Notes: generated from the letters alone by a model not told the origin. A DNA stretch of 64,000 nucleotides from Lichenicola sp965198655 (GCA_965198655.1 OZ240668.1:3472001-3536000); one strand, 5' to 3'. Positions 51,640 to 63,797 are shown, numbered from the stretch's first letter. Translations and numbers: made by a program.

Positions 51640-51757
51640 GACACGCAGGTGCCGCCGCGGTGCCGGGTGGTCGAGCGCACCTTCGGCTGGCTGACAGGCG
51701 GGCACAGGTTGGTGCGCGACGACAAGGCCCGCATGGACTTGTTCGATGCCATGATCC
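51640..51757 (+). pseudogene. IS5-family transposase fragment
   Basis: About 40 residues (VPPRCRVVERTFGWLTGGHR, then LVRDDKARMDLFDAMI) match the C-terminal E-containing end of IS5-family transposases, where ERTF(G/A)WL is characteristic. The rest of the element is missing. It lies between the acyltransferase and the Kef antiporter. Confidence 0.75.
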
Positions 51758-51900
51758 CCCTTGATATCGGTTCTCCCCTACCCGGCCGCGTCGCCCAGTC
51801 TGACCTGTAGCCCTATGTCGCCGCGGAGTGGGTCCAGTCCAGGCCTCCCGATCCCCTGTTGTTCTCGCAACCAACGGGAACCGTACATTGCTGAAATTCC

Positions 51901-53715
51901 TCATCTCGACTCGCGGCCGGACGCTTGACCCGTATCCGCCGGCCGGTCGCGGCTGAACAGCGTCGCCAGCTCCTCGTTGAGCTGGCGCGTGCTCTGGATC
52001 AGCGCCGTCTCGTCGTCGCGGATCGCCATCGTTTCCGCCAGCGCCTGCTCGTCGCTGCGGGTGAAGGCGTCCAGGGTGCGCCGGATGCCGGTCTCGTCCT
52101 GGCCCAGCGCGCGCAGCGTCAGCTCGGTCATCCGCAGCGCGGAGTGGAAGGTCTCGCGCACGATCAGCCCCACGTCGCGCTCCATCAGCAGGTGGACGTG
52201 GCGGCGGTTGCGGGCACGCGCCAGGATGCGCAGCCCGGGGAAGTTGCGCCGCGCGACGTCGACCACGCGCAGCACGTCCTCCGGGTCGGACAGCGCCACC
52301 ACCAGCAGCCGCGCGGTGTCCGCGCCCGCCGCACGCAAGAGGTCGGCCCGTCCCGGATCGCCGTAGTACACCTTGGCGCCGAAGCGCCGGATCACCTCGA
52401 CCTGGGTCGGATCCTGCTCCAGCGCGGTGTAGCGGATGCCCTGCATGCGCAGCACGCGGCCGACGATCTGCCCCATGCGGCCGAAGCCGCAGATGATCAC
52501 CGGCGCGTCCTGGGCGGCAACGGCGTCGTAGACCGGTTCGGGCGGCGGCACCGCGCGCCTGGCGAGCAGCCACTCGGACGACGCGAACGCGATCGGGGTC
52601 GCGGCCATGGACAACGCGACCACCAGGGTCGCCAGGCCCGCGACGCGGCCGGACAGGGTGCCGGCGGCGGTCGCGGCGGCGAACAACACGAAGCTGAACT
52701 CGCTGCCCTGCGGCACCGACAGCCCGAAGCGCACCGCATCCGCGCGGTCGTGCCCCCGCAGGCGCGCCAGCCCGTAGCCGATCGCCCCCTTTATCCCGAG
52801 CAGGGCCAGCACGGCGACCGCGATCCTGGCCGGTTCAACCGCCAGCAGGTCGAGCCGGGCGCCGACGCCGACCGACAAGAAGAAGAACCCCAGCAGCAGC
52901 CCCTCGAACGGCTGGATGTCGGCCTGCAGCTCGTGCCGGTACTCCGAGCTGGACAACAGCACCCCGGCCAGGAACGCGCCGAGCGACATCGACAGCCCGA
53001 CCGCCTGCGCCAGCCAGGCGGTGCCCACCACGATCAGCAGGGCGGTGGCGGTGAACACCTCCGGGGTGCGCGCACCGCCAAGCAGGCGGAACAGCCGCGG
53101 CAGCAGCACCAGCCCGCCGAGGAGGATCGCCCCGATCGCCAGCAGCGCCCGCCCGACGGCGCGCCACGGAAGGTGATCGGCGAGAGGACCCGGCAGGTGC
53201 GCGTGCCCCGCCAGCAGCGGCACCAGCGCCACCAGCGGGATGAAGGACAGGTCCTGGAACAGCAGCACGGCAAAGGCGTCGCGCCCGGGGGCGGTATCCA
53301 GCAACTGCCGCTCCGCCAGCATCGGCAGCACGATCGCGGTGGAGGACAAGGCGAGACCCAGCCCCAGGGCCGCGCAGGCGCTCCCGCCAAGGCCCGCGGC
53401 CCAGTGGATCAGCAGGGCCAGCACCGCGGCGCTCGCGGCCAGGTGCGCCGCACCCAGCCCGAATACCGCGCGGCGCATGGTCCACAACCGCGCGGGGCGC
53501 AGCTCGAGCCCGATCAGGAACAGCAGCATCACCACGCCGAGCTCCGACACCGCCTCGACCTGCCCGATCTGCGACACCAGGCCGAGGGCCGAGGGCCCGA
53601 TCGCCACCCCGCCGGCGAGGTAGCCGAGCACGCTGCCGAACCCGGCGCGGCGCGACAGCGGCACCGCCAGCACGCTGGCCAGCAGCAGGGCGACAAGGGT
53701 GGTCAGCATCGGCAT
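51901..53715 (-). CDS. Kef-type monovalent cation:proton antiporter (CPA2)
   Basis: A 604-residue membrane protein. Residues ~1-385 form the Na+/H+ exchanger domain with about 12 helices (FGSVLGYLAGGVAIGPSALG, MLLFLIGLELRPARLW, LGLALSSTAIVLPML). Residues ~410-530 form a TrkA-N (RCK) NAD-binding domain starting VIICGFGRMGQIVGRVL. KefB/KefC-like K+ efflux gated by glutathione adducts is the closest model; no KefF/KefG is next to it. The start could be 53715 or 53709. Confidence 0.93.
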   Translation of the reverse strand: MPMLTTLVALLLASVLAVPLSRRAGFGSVLGYLAGGVAIGPSALGLVSQIGQVEAVSELGVVMLLFLIGLELRPARLWTMRRAVFGLGAAHLAASAAVLALLIHWAAGLGGSACAALGLGLALSSTAIVLPMLAERQLLDTAPGRDAFAVLLFQDLSFIPLVALVPLLAGHAHLPGPLADHLPWRAVGRALLAIGAILLGGLVLLPRLFRLLGGARTPEVFTATALLIVVGTAWLAQAVGLSMSLGAFLAGVLLSSSEYRHELQADIQPFEGLLLGFFFLSVGVGARLDLLAVEPARIAVAVLALLGIKGAIGYGLARLRGHDRADAVRFGLSVPQGSEFSFVLFAAATAAGTLSGRVAGLATLVVALSMAATPIAFASSEWLLARRAVPPPEPVYDAVAAQDAPVIICGFGRMGQIVGRVLRMQGIRYTALEQDPTQVEVIRRFGAKVYYGDPGRADLLRAAGADTARLLVVALSDPEDVLRVVDVARRNFPGLRILARARNRRHVHLLMERDVGLIVRETFHSALRMTELTLRALGQDETGIRRTLDAFTRSDEQALAETMAIRDDETALIQSTRQLNEELATLFSRDRPADTGQASGRESR

Positions 53716-53996
53716 CGGTTGGGCATGGTGGGGCGCATCATGCCCGCAGGCGGACAAGGACGGACAGCGGCAACGACGATCCCCGGCGACAGGCCGCGTC
53801 CAGGGCGGCAGGTCACGTTCGATCGATGCGCGGCCTGACCGAGCCGGCGCGTCCGGCCGGCGCCACCAGTCGCGGCACGCGTCCAGGGCGTCGCGCGGCC
53901 CGGGTCACGCTGGACGCTCGCGGCCTTTTCCCCAACGATGGCTGCCGGGTCCGGCCATCCCGCCCGTCCGGCCCCGTCAGCTTGCCAGGGTTCCGC

Positions 53997-55553
53997 ATGA
54001 TCCGTTCCGGCCTGTCCCGTCTGCTCCGCCGGTTCCCGAGCCTGGTGCTGGGCGCGCTGTCCTGCCTGGTCCTGTCCCAGCCGGCGCGTCCGGTCCCGGC
54101 GGCGGGACCGACGCTGGTGCGGACGCGGGACGGCACCGTCGCGGGACGGCTCGCCGCCGACGGCACGATACGGGTGTTCCAGGGCATCCCCTACGCGGCG
54201 CCCCCGTTGGGCGCGCTGCGCTGGCGGCCGCCGCAGCCCGCCTCGCCCTGGCCGGGCGTGCGCGACGCGAGCCGCCCGGGCGCACCCTGCCTACAGCGCG
54301 CCATGCCGGTGCCGGGCGTCCCGCCGTCCGAGGACTGCCTGTTCCTGAACGTATGGACCCCATCCCGTCCCGACAACGGAACGGTTCGGCCGCCGCTCCC
54401 GGTGATGGTGTTCATCCATGGCGGCGGCTTCGTGTTCGGCTCCGGCGCCGAGCCGGCCTATGACGGCACGGCACTCGCCCGGCACGGGGTGGTACTGGTG
54501 ACGCTGAACTACCGGCTCGGGGTGTTCGGCTTTCTGGCCCATCCGGCGCTGACGCGCGAAGCCGGCACGTCGGGCAATTACGGCCTGCTCGACCAGATCG
54601 AGGCGCTGCGCTGGGTGCGGGCCAACATCGGGGCATTCGGCGGCGATCCGTCGCGCGTCACCCTGTTCGGCGAGTCGGCCGGCGGCACCGCGGTGGCGAT
54701 GCTGCTCACCTCGCCCCGTGCCGCCGGGCTGTTCGGGCAGGCGATCCTGCAAAGCCCGGCGATCGGCTGGCGCCTGGCGACGCTGGCCGCCGCCGAGCGC
54801 ACCGGCCTCGCCGCGGGCACCGACCTCGCGGCGCTGCGCGCGGCACCCGCCGCGTCCCTGCTGGCCTGGAACACGCGGATCCAGGCGCTGGCCCCGGCGA
54901 TGGCGCCGGTCGCGCTGCCGTTCCCGGTCGTCGACGGCATCGTGCTCCCGCAACAACCGGAGCAGGCGCTGTCGCAGCGCCGGATGTGGTCGATGCGCCT
55001 GATCGTCGGCGACAACGCCGACGAGGGCGTCGACTTCGCACGCGCCTGGAGCGCGATCCGCCCGGACCAGTACGATCACACCCTGTCGACGCTGTTCGGG
55101 CCGCTGGCCGGCCAGGCGCTGGCGGTCTACCCGCTGCGCCAGGGCGGCTCGGTGCTGCGCGACGGCGCCGACATCATCGGCGACGGGCTGTTCTACGAGG
55201 GCGCCCGCACCCTGGCACGCGCCGCGTCGGCGCGCGATCCGCACGTGTTCCGCTACCTGTTCACCGAACCGGTGCAAGGCCATCCGCCACGCCATGCCGA
55301 CGAGATCCGTCCGGTGTTCGGCACCATGGGTCCCGACGCCACGCCGCAGCAGCACGCGCTGTCGGAGGCGATGATGACCGCCTGGACCCGGTTCGCCGCG
55401 ACCGGCGACCCCAACGGCCCGGGCCTGCCGTCCTGGCCGGAGGCGAAGGGGGCGGACGATCCTTATCTCGTCTTCGGGCTCAGCATCGCCGCCGGCCACG
55501 GCTTCCGCACCGGGGCGCTCGACTTCATGCAGCGCGCCCGCGCCGGCGGCTGA
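53997..55553 (+). CDS. Carboxylesterase, type B
   Basis: A 518-residue exported esterase. The signal region is LVLGALSCLVLSQPARP. The type-B elements are in place: RVFQGIPYAAPPLGALRWR, MVFIHGGGFVFGSG (oxyanion hole), nucleophile Ser in LFGESAGGTAVAML, and His in RHADEIRPVFG. It hydrolyses carboxylic esters; substrate unknown. The ATG at 53997 is chosen because it begins the signal; 53826 would add a long Arg-rich leader. Confidence 0.9.
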   Translation: MIRSGLSRLLRRFPSLVLGALSCLVLSQPARPVPAAGPTLVRTRDGTVAGRLAADGTIRVFQGIPYAAPPLGALRWRPPQPASPWPGVRDASRPGAPCLQRAMPVPGVPPSEDCLFLNVWTPSRPDNGTVRPPLPVMVFIHGGGFVFGSGAEPAYDGTALARHGVVLVTLNYRLGVFGFLAHPALTREAGTSGNYGLLDQIEALRWVRANIGAFGGDPSRVTLFGESAGGTAVAMLLTSPRAAGLFGQAILQSPAIGWRLATLAAAERTGLAAGTDLAALRAAPAASLLAWNTRIQALAPAMAPVALPFPVVDGIVLPQQPEQALSQRRMWSMRLIVGDNADEGVDFARAWSAIRPDQYDHTLSTLFGPLAGQALAVYPLRQGGSVLRDGADIIGDGLFYEGARTLARAASARDPHVFRYLFTEPVQGHPPRHADEIRPVFGTMGPDATPQQHALSEAMMTAWTRFAATGDPNGPGLPSWPEAKGADDPYLVFGLSIAAGHGFRTGALDFMQRARAGG

Positions 55554-55740
55554 TCCTTCGCACCGGGCGTCAGCGTTCCTCGCCTAGAAGGCCACCACTC
55601 CGCGTGGCCGTGCCCGCATTCCGGCGCGTGCCGCCGCGACGATCGGGGTCGGCGAAGCAGCCACCCGTCGCTCCCGCGCGGCGCCGACCGAAACTTCCCC
55701 CATTCCCGCGGCTTGGTGCTTGTTTGGACGGGGTGCGCAC

Positions 55741-56571
55741 GTGGAACTGCGGTTCGCATACAATACCAACGGAACGGTCCACCACCGCATGACGGATGCG
55801 GTCGCCCTGGTCGCCGACAGCGGCTATGACGGGATCGCCCTGACGCTGGACCACGTCGTGCTCGACCCGATGGCGGAAGGCTGGGAACGGCGCACGGAGG
55901 CGCTGGCCGGCGAGCTCGAACGGCACCGGCTCGGCTGCGTGATCGAGTCCGGCGCCCGGTTCCTGCTCGACCCGCGCGACAAGCACCAGCCGACCCTGGT
56001 CAGCGCCACCGCCGAGGGCCGCGAGCACCGCCTCGCCTTCCTGCGCCGCTCGCTCGACATCGGCGCGATGCTGGGCGCGGAGGCGATGTCGTTCTGGGCC
56101 GGAGCGCCCAAGCCGGAGGTGCGGGCGGAGGATGCCTGGGACTGGCTGCGCGCCGGGGTGGAGCAGGTGCTGGCCCATGCCGACCGCGTGGGCGTGACGG
56201 CGGCGATGGAGCCGGAGCCGGAGATGATGATCGCCACGGTGGACCATTTCCGCCAGCTCCATGACCTGTTTCCCTCGCTCCGCCTGGCGCTGGACCTCGG
56301 CCACGTCATGGTGACGCAGGAACGCGTGCCGCAGGACGCGGTGCGCGAGTTCGCGGGCCAGCTCGGCACCGTGTCGATCGAGGACATGAAGCGCGGCGAC
56401 CACGTCCACCTCGCGTTCGGCGACGGCGACATGGACATCCCCGCCTGCCTGGACGCGCTGGACGCGGTCGGCTTCTCCCGACTGATCTGCGTGGAGCTGT
56501 CCTCCGACAGCGGGCGCGCCGACCGCATGGTGCCGGAGGCCCGTCGCTGGCTCGCCGGGTGCCGCGGCTGA
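55741..56571 (+). CDS. TIM-barrel sugar isomerase/epimerase-like protein
   Basis: A 276-residue protein of the xylose-isomerase-like/AP-endonuclease-2 superfamily starting with GTG at 55741. It begins LRFAYNTNGTVHHRMTDAV and has metal-site-like residues in AAMEPEPEM, RLALDLGHVMV and SIEDMKRGDHVHL. It faces the iol operon tail to tail (10 bp between stops). A role in inositol or polyol metabolism is possible but unproven; a prenyl-lipid (Ebo-type) context also uses such proteins. Confidence 0.75.
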   Translation: MELRFAYNTNGTVHHRMTDAVALVADSGYDGIALTLDHVVLDPMAEGWERRTEALAGELERHRLGCVIESGARFLLDPRDKHQPTLVSATAEGREHRLAFLRRSLDIGAMLGAEAMSFWAGAPKPEVRAEDAWDWLRAGVEQVLAHADRVGVTAAMEPEPEMMIATVDHFRQLHDLFPSLRLALDLGHVMVTQERVPQDAVREFAGQLGTVSIEDMKRGDHVHLAFGDGDMDIPACLDALDAVGFSRLICVELSSDSGRADRMVPEARRWLAGCRG

Positions 56572-56580
56572 GTTCCCCTG

Positions 56581-58074
56581 CTAGCCCAGCGTCGGCATCT
56601 GGAACTCGGCGCCCGACCGGATGCCGGTCGGCCAGCGCGAGGTGACCGTCTTCAGCTTGGTGTAGAACCGGATCCCCTCCGGACCGTGCATGTGGTGGTC
56701 GCCGAACAGGGACGCCTTCCAGCCGCCGAAGGAATGGAACGCCATCGGCACCGGGATCGGCACGTTCACCCCCACCATGCCGGCCTGCACGCCGTGCACG
56801 AAGGCGCGCGCGCTGTCGCCGTCGCGGGTGAAGATCGCCGTGCCGTTGCCGAACTCGCACGCGTTGACGATCTCGAGTGCGGTGTCGAAGTCCGGCACGC
56901 GCACCACGTCCAGCACCGGGCCGAAGATCTCCTCCTGGTAGATGCGCATGTCGGTGGTGACGTGATCGAACAGCGTGCCGCCGATGAAGAACCCCTGCTC
57001 GGAGCCCTGCAGCTTCAGCCCGCGCCCGTCCACCACCAGGCTGGCACCCTCCGCGACGCCGAGATCGACGTAGCCCGACACCCGGTCGAGATGCGCGCGC
57101 GTGACCAGAGGCCCCATGTCCACGTCCGGCTCGGTGCCGGCGCCGATGCGCAAGGATCGCACGCGCGGCGCCAGGGTCTCGACCAGCCGGTCCGCCACCG
57201 TCCCCACCGCGACCGCGACCGAGATCGCCATGCAGCGCTCGCCGGCAGAGCCGTAGGCGGCCCCCATCAGCGCGTCGGCGGTCTTGTCCAGGTCGCAATC
57301 GGGCATGATCACGGCGTGGTTCTTGGCTCCGCCCAGCGCCTGCACCCGCTTGCCCGCCGCGATGCCGGTCTGCTGGATATAGCGCGCGACCGGGGTCGAG
57401 CCGACGAAGCTCACCGCCTGGATCTCGGGATGGTGCAGGATCGCGTCCACCACCTCCTTGTCGCCGTGCACCACCTGCAGCACCCCGTCCGGGAGCCCGG
57501 CCTGGTGGATCAGGTCGGCCAGCATGAGCGACGCCGACGGGTCGCGCTCCGACGGCTTCAGGATGAAGCAGTTCCCGGCCGCGATCGCCATCGGCATCAT
57601 CCACAGCGGGACCATGACGGGGAAGTTGAACGGGGTGATGCCGGCGACCACGCCGAGCGGCTGGCGCATCGACCAGGCGTCGATGTTGCGCCCGGCCTGC
57701 TCGGTGAAGTCGCCCTTCAGCAGCTCCGGCGCCGCGGTGGCATATTCCACCACCTCCATGCCGCGCGTGACCTCGCCCAGCGCGTCGGACAGCACCTTGC
57801 CGTGCTCGGCGGTGACGACCGCCGCCAGCGCCTTGGCGTTCCGCTCGAGGAGATCGCGGAACCGGAACATCACCCGGGCGCGGGCCAGCGGCGGCGTGGC
57901 GGCCCAGCCGGGAAACGCCGCCTTCGCCGCCTGCACCGCGTCGTCCACGTCGGCGGCGTTGCCCAGCACCACCTGCCGCGCCACTGTTCCGGTCGCGGGA
58001 TCGAACACGTCGGACCGCCTGCCGCCGCGCCCGTCGGTGCGGCCGGCGCCGATATGGTGCTGGACGAGGCTCAT
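56581..58074 (-). CDS. iolA: CoA-acylating (methyl)malonate-semialdehyde dehydrogenase
   Basis: A 497-residue aldehyde dehydrogenase acting last in inositol breakdown: malonate semialdehyde to acetyl-CoA and CO2. The catalytic Cys is in YGSAGERCMAISVAV, and the family-specific FNFPVMVPLWMMPMAIA is present. The C-terminus lacks extra residues. It lies 131 bp downstream of iolB, so it may have an additional promoter. It may also serve valine catabolism (mmsA). Confidence 0.92.
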   Translation of the reverse strand: MSLVQHHIGAGRTDGRGGRRSDVFDPATGTVARQVVLGNAADVDDAVQAAKAAFPGWAATPPLARARVMFRFRDLLERNAKALAAVVTAEHGKVLSDALGEVTRGMEVVEYATAAPELLKGDFTEQAGRNIDAWSMRQPLGVVAGITPFNFPVMVPLWMMPMAIAAGNCFILKPSERDPSASLMLADLIHQAGLPDGVLQVVHGDKEVVDAILHHPEIQAVSFVGSTPVARYIQQTGIAAGKRVQALGGAKNHAVIMPDCDLDKTADALMGAAYGSAGERCMAISVAVAVGTVADRLVETLAPRVRSLRIGAGTEPDVDMGPLVTRAHLDRVSGYVDLGVAEGASLVVDGRGLKLQGSEQGFFIGGTLFDHVTTDMRIYQEEIFGPVLDVVRVPDFDTALEIVNACEFGNGTAIFTRDGDSARAFVHGVQAGMVGVNVPIPVPMAFHSFGGWKASLFGDHHMHGPEGIRFYTKLKTVTSRWPTGIRSGAEFQMPTLG

Positions 58075-58205
58075 GGAACGCTCCTGCGCTGTGTGTCGCG
58101 GGTCTGACCATGACCGGTTCACGTCGGTTCACCGAACATGGTCTAGTACCCTGTCTTGACGGGCATTTTTAACGGTCGGGTGATTGCACCTGATCCGGTG
58201 ATGCC

Positions 58206-59003
58206 TCAATACGGAAGATGGGCGTGGTCCGGGTCCATGGTGAACGTCCATCGCCGCACCGGGCCGGCCATCACGTTGAGGTAGTAGAGGTCGAACCCGT
58301 GCGGGGCGCCGACCGGATGATAGCCGCGTGGCACCAGCACCACGTCGCGGTCGCCCACCGCCATGGTTTCGTCCAGCGACCGGTCCGGCGTGTAGACCCG
58401 CTGCACGGCGAAGCCGGCGCCGCGGCGCAGGCGGTGGTAGTAGGTTTCCTCCAGGTAGGTCTCGTCCGGACCGTCGGTGTCGTGCTTGTGCGGCGGGTAG
58501 CTCGACCAGTGGCCGCCCGGGGTGACCACCTCCACCACCAGCAGCGACTCCGCCGCCGCGGTGTCGGGCAGGATGTTGCGCACGAACCGGGTGTTGGTGC
58601 CGGTGCCGCGGGTCAGGATGCCGACCGCGTCGGGCCCGATCACCCGCGGCGGCAGCTTGCCCGTCGCGGGGGCGGCGCAGATCGCGAGCTCGACCGGGCC
58701 TTCCGCCTCGACCCGCCAGTCGAGCCCCGGCGGCAGGTAGGCCGACCACGGGCTGCCCTCGAACGGGCTGTCGCGCTCGCCGAGCAGGCCGAGATCTTGT
58801 TCGCCGGCCCGCACCCGCGCCCGTCCGGTCAGCAGCACCAGGCACAGCTCGTCGCCCGTCCCGGCCCGCGCCAGCACCTGGCCGGGCCCGAGGTCAACCG
58901 CCTCGAAGCCGACATGGCCCCAGCCGGCGCTGGCCGGGGTGACGCGCTGGACCACGCCGTCCGGATCGTCCAGCCTCGGATGCAGCAGCAGCGGCGAGGC
59001 CAT
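58206..59003 (-). CDS. iolB: 5-deoxy-glucuronate isomerase
   Basis: A 265-residue double-cupin enzyme. It converts 5-deoxyglucuronate to 5-dehydro-2-deoxygluconate in inositol catabolism. Metal ligands are seen in SSYPPHKHD and ETYLEETYYHRL, and the late VLVPRGYHPVGAPHGFDLYY contains further ligands. Its ATG overlaps the iolE stop (TGATG). Confidence 0.95.
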   Translation of the reverse strand: MASPLLLHPRLDDPDGVVQRVTPASAGWGHVGFEAVDLGPGQVLARAGTGDELCLVLLTGRARVRAGEQDLGLLGERDSPFEGSPWSAYLPPGLDWRVEAEGPVELAICAAPATGKLPPRVIGPDAVGILTRGTGTNTRFVRNILPDTAAAESLLVVEVVTPGGHWSSYPPHKHDTDGPDETYLEETYYHRLRRGAGFAVQRVYTPDRSLDETMAVGDRDVVLVPRGYHPVGAPHGFDLYYLNVMAGPVRRWTFTMDPDHAHLPY

Positions 59004-59887
59004 CAGCGCAGCCCCGCCTCAATCAGGACGCCCTGGAGGTTGCGGAGGCCCAGCCTGGCATAGGTCAGCGGGTGCGCCTTCGCCGGGTCCTGCTCGGCCT
59101 CGACCACCACCCAGCCGTCATAGCCGGGCAGGGCGCGGAATACGCCCGCGAAGTCGATGCAGCCATCGCCCGGCACGGTGTAGACCCCGGCCAGCACGCT
59201 GCGGAGAAAGCTCCAATCCTCCACCTCGGCCTGCCGGCGTACCTCCGGGCGGACGTCCTTGACGTGCACGTGCCCGATCCGGTCGCGGTAGCGCGCCGCC
59301 AGGACGGCCGGGTCGGCGGCGCCCCAGGTGGCGTGGCCGGTGTCGAGCAGCAGGTGCACCGATGGGCCAACATGGGCCATCAGGGCGTCGATGTCGGCCT
59401 CGGACTGCACGATCGTGCCCATGTGGTGGTGGTAGACCAGACGCATCCCCTCGCCGAGCAGTTGGTCGGCGAGTGCCGTCAGCCGGGCGGCGAAGCCGGG
59501 CCAGGCCTCCGGCGGCAGCACCGGGCGGTGCGACAGCGGCGCCTCGCGGTCGGCGTGGATGGCGTTGGAGGTTTCGGCGACGATCATCACCGGCGATCCC
59601 ATCGCCCGGAGCAGGTCCAGATGCGGCCGCGCCGCCTCCAGCTCGGCCTCCGCGTCGCGCTCCAGCAGGGCGGTGGAGTACCAGCCGGACACGCAGGCGA
59701 GCCCGAACGGCGCCAGCGCCGCCCGCAGCGCGTCCGGGGTGCGCGGGAACTTGTGGCCGAGCTCGATCCCCTCGTAGCCGGCCTCCCTGGCCTCGGCGAG
59801 GCAGGTTTCCAGCGCGGTCCCGCCGCCCAGCTCCTGCATGTCGTCGTTGGACCAGGCGATCGGGTTGGTGCCGATGCGGATCGTCAT
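59003..59887 (-). CDS. iolE: myo-inosose-2 dehydratase
   Basis: A 294-residue TIM-barrel dehydratase acting on scyllo-inosose (2-keto-myo-inositol). The start is IGTNPIAWSNDDMQELGGG. Metal-binding residues are in RLVYHHHMGTIVQSEAD, LLLDTGHATWG and HVHVKDVRPEVRR. It is coupled to iolB by a 1-bp overlap of start and stop codons and follows iolD by 29 bp. Confidence 0.95.
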   Translation of the reverse strand: MTIRIGTNPIAWSNDDMQELGGGTALETCLAEAREAGYEGIELGHKFPRTPDALRAALAPFGLACVSGWYSTALLERDAEAELEAARPHLDLLRAMGSPVMIVAETSNAIHADREAPLSHRPVLPPEAWPGFAARLTALADQLLGEGMRLVYHHHMGTIVQSEADIDALMAHVGPSVHLLLDTGHATWGAADPAVLAARYRDRIGHVHVKDVRPEVRRQAEVEDWSFLRSVLAGVYTVPGDGCIDFAGVFRALPGYDGWVVVEAEQDPAKAHPLTYARLGLRNLQGVLIEAGLR

Positions 59888-59916
59888 GAGGCTCGTCCTT
59901 GTTCCGCGGTCGCTCG

Positions 59917-61776
<1,860 letters not shown>

Positions 61777-61800
61777 GCCATGCGTCTCCTGGCTGCCGGG

Positions 61801-63726
61801 TCAGGCGGCCTGGTCATGGGTGCGGGCGTGCCAGGCCTGCACCAGGGCCTCGAAGCGCTGCGCCATCACGCCCACCGCCTGCGCGTCGTCGATGCGCCCA
61901 GCGAGCCAGTCGCGCGCCGGATCGGTGAAGATGGTGCGGCCGATGGCGAAGCCCTTGACCCAGGGCGTCGAGGCGGCGGCGGCGAAGGCTTCCGCGAGCT
62001 GCTCGGCCGGCGCGTCCAGCCCCAGCATCACCACCCCGCGGCAGAGCGGGTCGTTCGCCTCGATGACGGCGCCGATCGCACCCCAGGCGGCAGCACTGCG
62101 CTGCGGCTCCAGCTTCCACCAGTCCGGCCTGAGGCCCACGGCGTACAACCGGGTCAGCACACGGGCGACCGTGTCGTCGCCGAGCGGGCCGTGGCGGCCG
62201 GCGATGATCTCGATCAGCAGGTCGCGGTTCTGCCGGCGGCAGGCGTCCTGGGCGCGCAGCAGCTCGCGCTCCTGGCGCAGGCACAGCGCCGCGTCGTCGT
62301 CGGGATGGTAGAAGCACAGGCACTTCACCACCTGGTCCAGCGGCCATTCCACCAGTTGCGCGCCGAGGCTGCCGGTTTCGCCGGGCGTGTTGCCCTCGAA
62401 CTCCAGCGGCCGCGAGCCGGTGCGCTCGATCGGCCGCGCCACCCAGAGCCCGGCATGCGAGGCCGCGAACAGGGCCTCGCGCCCGTAGCGCCCGTCCAGG
62501 AACATGCCGTAGCCGGGCCGCCCGGCGGCGACACGGGCCGCCGCCTGCACCGCCAGCACCTTGAAGCCGGCGATCCGCGCATGCGGCGCGCCCACCTCGT
62601 CCGCCACCTGCTCCAGTTGCATGCGGTGGTCGCAGGCCAGCGCCAGGATCGGCGTCGGCTGCGCCGCGCGCGTGGTCGCCCAGTGCAGGTGGTTGAGGGT
62701 GCGGTCGTGGCGCAAGCCGCGATGCGGGCTGCCGTGCCGGAGGAAGTGCTGCAGCTCCGGAAAGGTCGGGGACTCCGGCGAGCACAGCAGGCGCGACACC
62801 GCGAAGGCGCCGCAAGCGTTGGCAAAGGCGCAGCAGGTGGCGAGCGGCTCGTCTCGCAGCCAGCCGCGCAGGAAGCCGGACATGAAGGCGTCGCCGGCAC
62901 CCAGCGTATTGTATACCTCCACCGGGTATCCCGGCCCGGCGATGCCGTCCTCGAGCCGGCCCGGGATCGGGCCGTCGAACACCACGCAGCCCATCGGGCC
63001 GCGCTTGCACACGATCGTGGCCGCGGTCAGTGCGCGAATGGCCTGGATCGCCCCGAGCGTGTCCTCGGCGCCGCCGGCGATGTGCAGCTCCTCCTCGGTG
63101 CCGACCACCAGGTCGCATTCGGGCAGGATCTCCTGCAGCCGGGCGGTCACGGTGTCGGAGCGGATGTAGCGCTGCTCGCCGGCGCCGTGCCCGGCCAGCC
63201 CCCACAGGTTCGGCCGGTAGTCGATGTCGAACACCACCCGGCCGCCCCCGGCGCGGACGATCCGCATCGCCAGGCGCTGCGCGCTCGCACTGTGCGGGCG
63301 GGAGAAATGGGTGCCGGTGACCACCACCGCGCGCGTCCTGGCCAGGAGCGCCTCGTCGATGTCGGTCTCGTCGAGGGCGGCGTCGGCGCAGTCGGTACGG
63401 TAGAAGATCAGCGGGAAACTGGCGCTGTCGCGCACGCCCAGAATCGCCAGCGCGGTCAGCCGCTCGGGATCGGTATGGATGCCGTCGACGGCGACCCCCT
63501 CGCGTGCCATCTGTTCACGGATGAAGCGGCCGAAATGCTCGTCGCCGACCCGGGTGATGACGGCGGAGCGCAGGCCGAGCCGGGCGGTGCCGATGGCGAT
63601 GTTGGCCGGACACCCGCCCACCGCCTTGCTGAAGCTGCCCATGTCCTCCAGCCGCGACCCGACCTGCTGGCCGTACAGGTCGACCGAGGACCGGCCGATC
63701 GTCACGACATCAAGCATCGGGCTCAT
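61801..63726 (-). CDS. iolC: 5-dehydro-2-deoxygluconokinase fused to DUF2090 domain
   Basis: A 641-residue bifunctional protein. Residues ~1-330 are a PfkB sugar kinase: GGCPANIAIGTARLGL near the start and VYNTLGAGDAFMSGFLRG (catalytic Asp) late. Residues ~345-640 are a DUF2090 barrel (ILALACDHRMQLEQV, WWKLEPQRSAAAW), thought to supply the aldolase step normally done by IolJ. The fused form is common in alphaproteobacteria. The start at 63726 is chosen over 63804. First gene of the operon. Confidence 0.94.
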   Translation of the reverse strand: MSPMLDVVTIGRSSVDLYGQQVGSRLEDMGSFSKAVGGCPANIAIGTARLGLRSAVITRVGDEHFGRFIREQMAREGVAVDGIHTDPERLTALAILGVRDSASFPLIFYRTDCADAALDETDIDEALLARTRAVVVTGTHFSRPHSASAQRLAMRIVRAGGGRVVFDIDYRPNLWGLAGHGAGEQRYIRSDTVTARLQEILPECDLVVGTEEELHIAGGAEDTLGAIQAIRALTAATIVCKRGPMGCVVFDGPIPGRLEDGIAGPGYPVEVYNTLGAGDAFMSGFLRGWLRDEPLATCCAFANACGAFAVSRLLCSPESPTFPELQHFLRHGSPHRGLRHDRTLNHLHWATTRAAQPTPILALACDHRMQLEQVADEVGAPHARIAGFKVLAVQAAARVAAGRPGYGMFLDGRYGREALFAASHAGLWVARPIERTGSRPLEFEGNTPGETGSLGAQLVEWPLDQVVKCLCFYHPDDDAALCLRQERELLRAQDACRRQNRDLLIEIIAGRHGPLGDDTVARVLTRLYAVGLRPDWWKLEPQRSAAAWGAIGAVIEANDPLCRGVVMLGLDAPAEQLAEAFAAAASTPWVKGFAIGRTIFTDPARDWLAGRIDDAQAVGVMAQRFEALVQAWHARTHDQAA

Positions 63727-63783
63727 GGACACCGTCTCCTGGTTCGACAAATCCATGATCTTGTTCCATAGACCGGTCAAGAT

Positions 63784-63797
63784 AGAAGAAAGTTTCC
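63784..63797 (-). promoter_or_regulatory. Weak IolR-like half-matching site upstream of iolC
   Basis: On the minus strand this reads GGAA-N6-TTCT, one mismatch from the IolR consensus GGAA-N6-TTCC. It is about 58 bp upstream of the iolC start, in an AT-rich stretch suited to the operon promoter. Inference from motif and place. Confidence 0.4.
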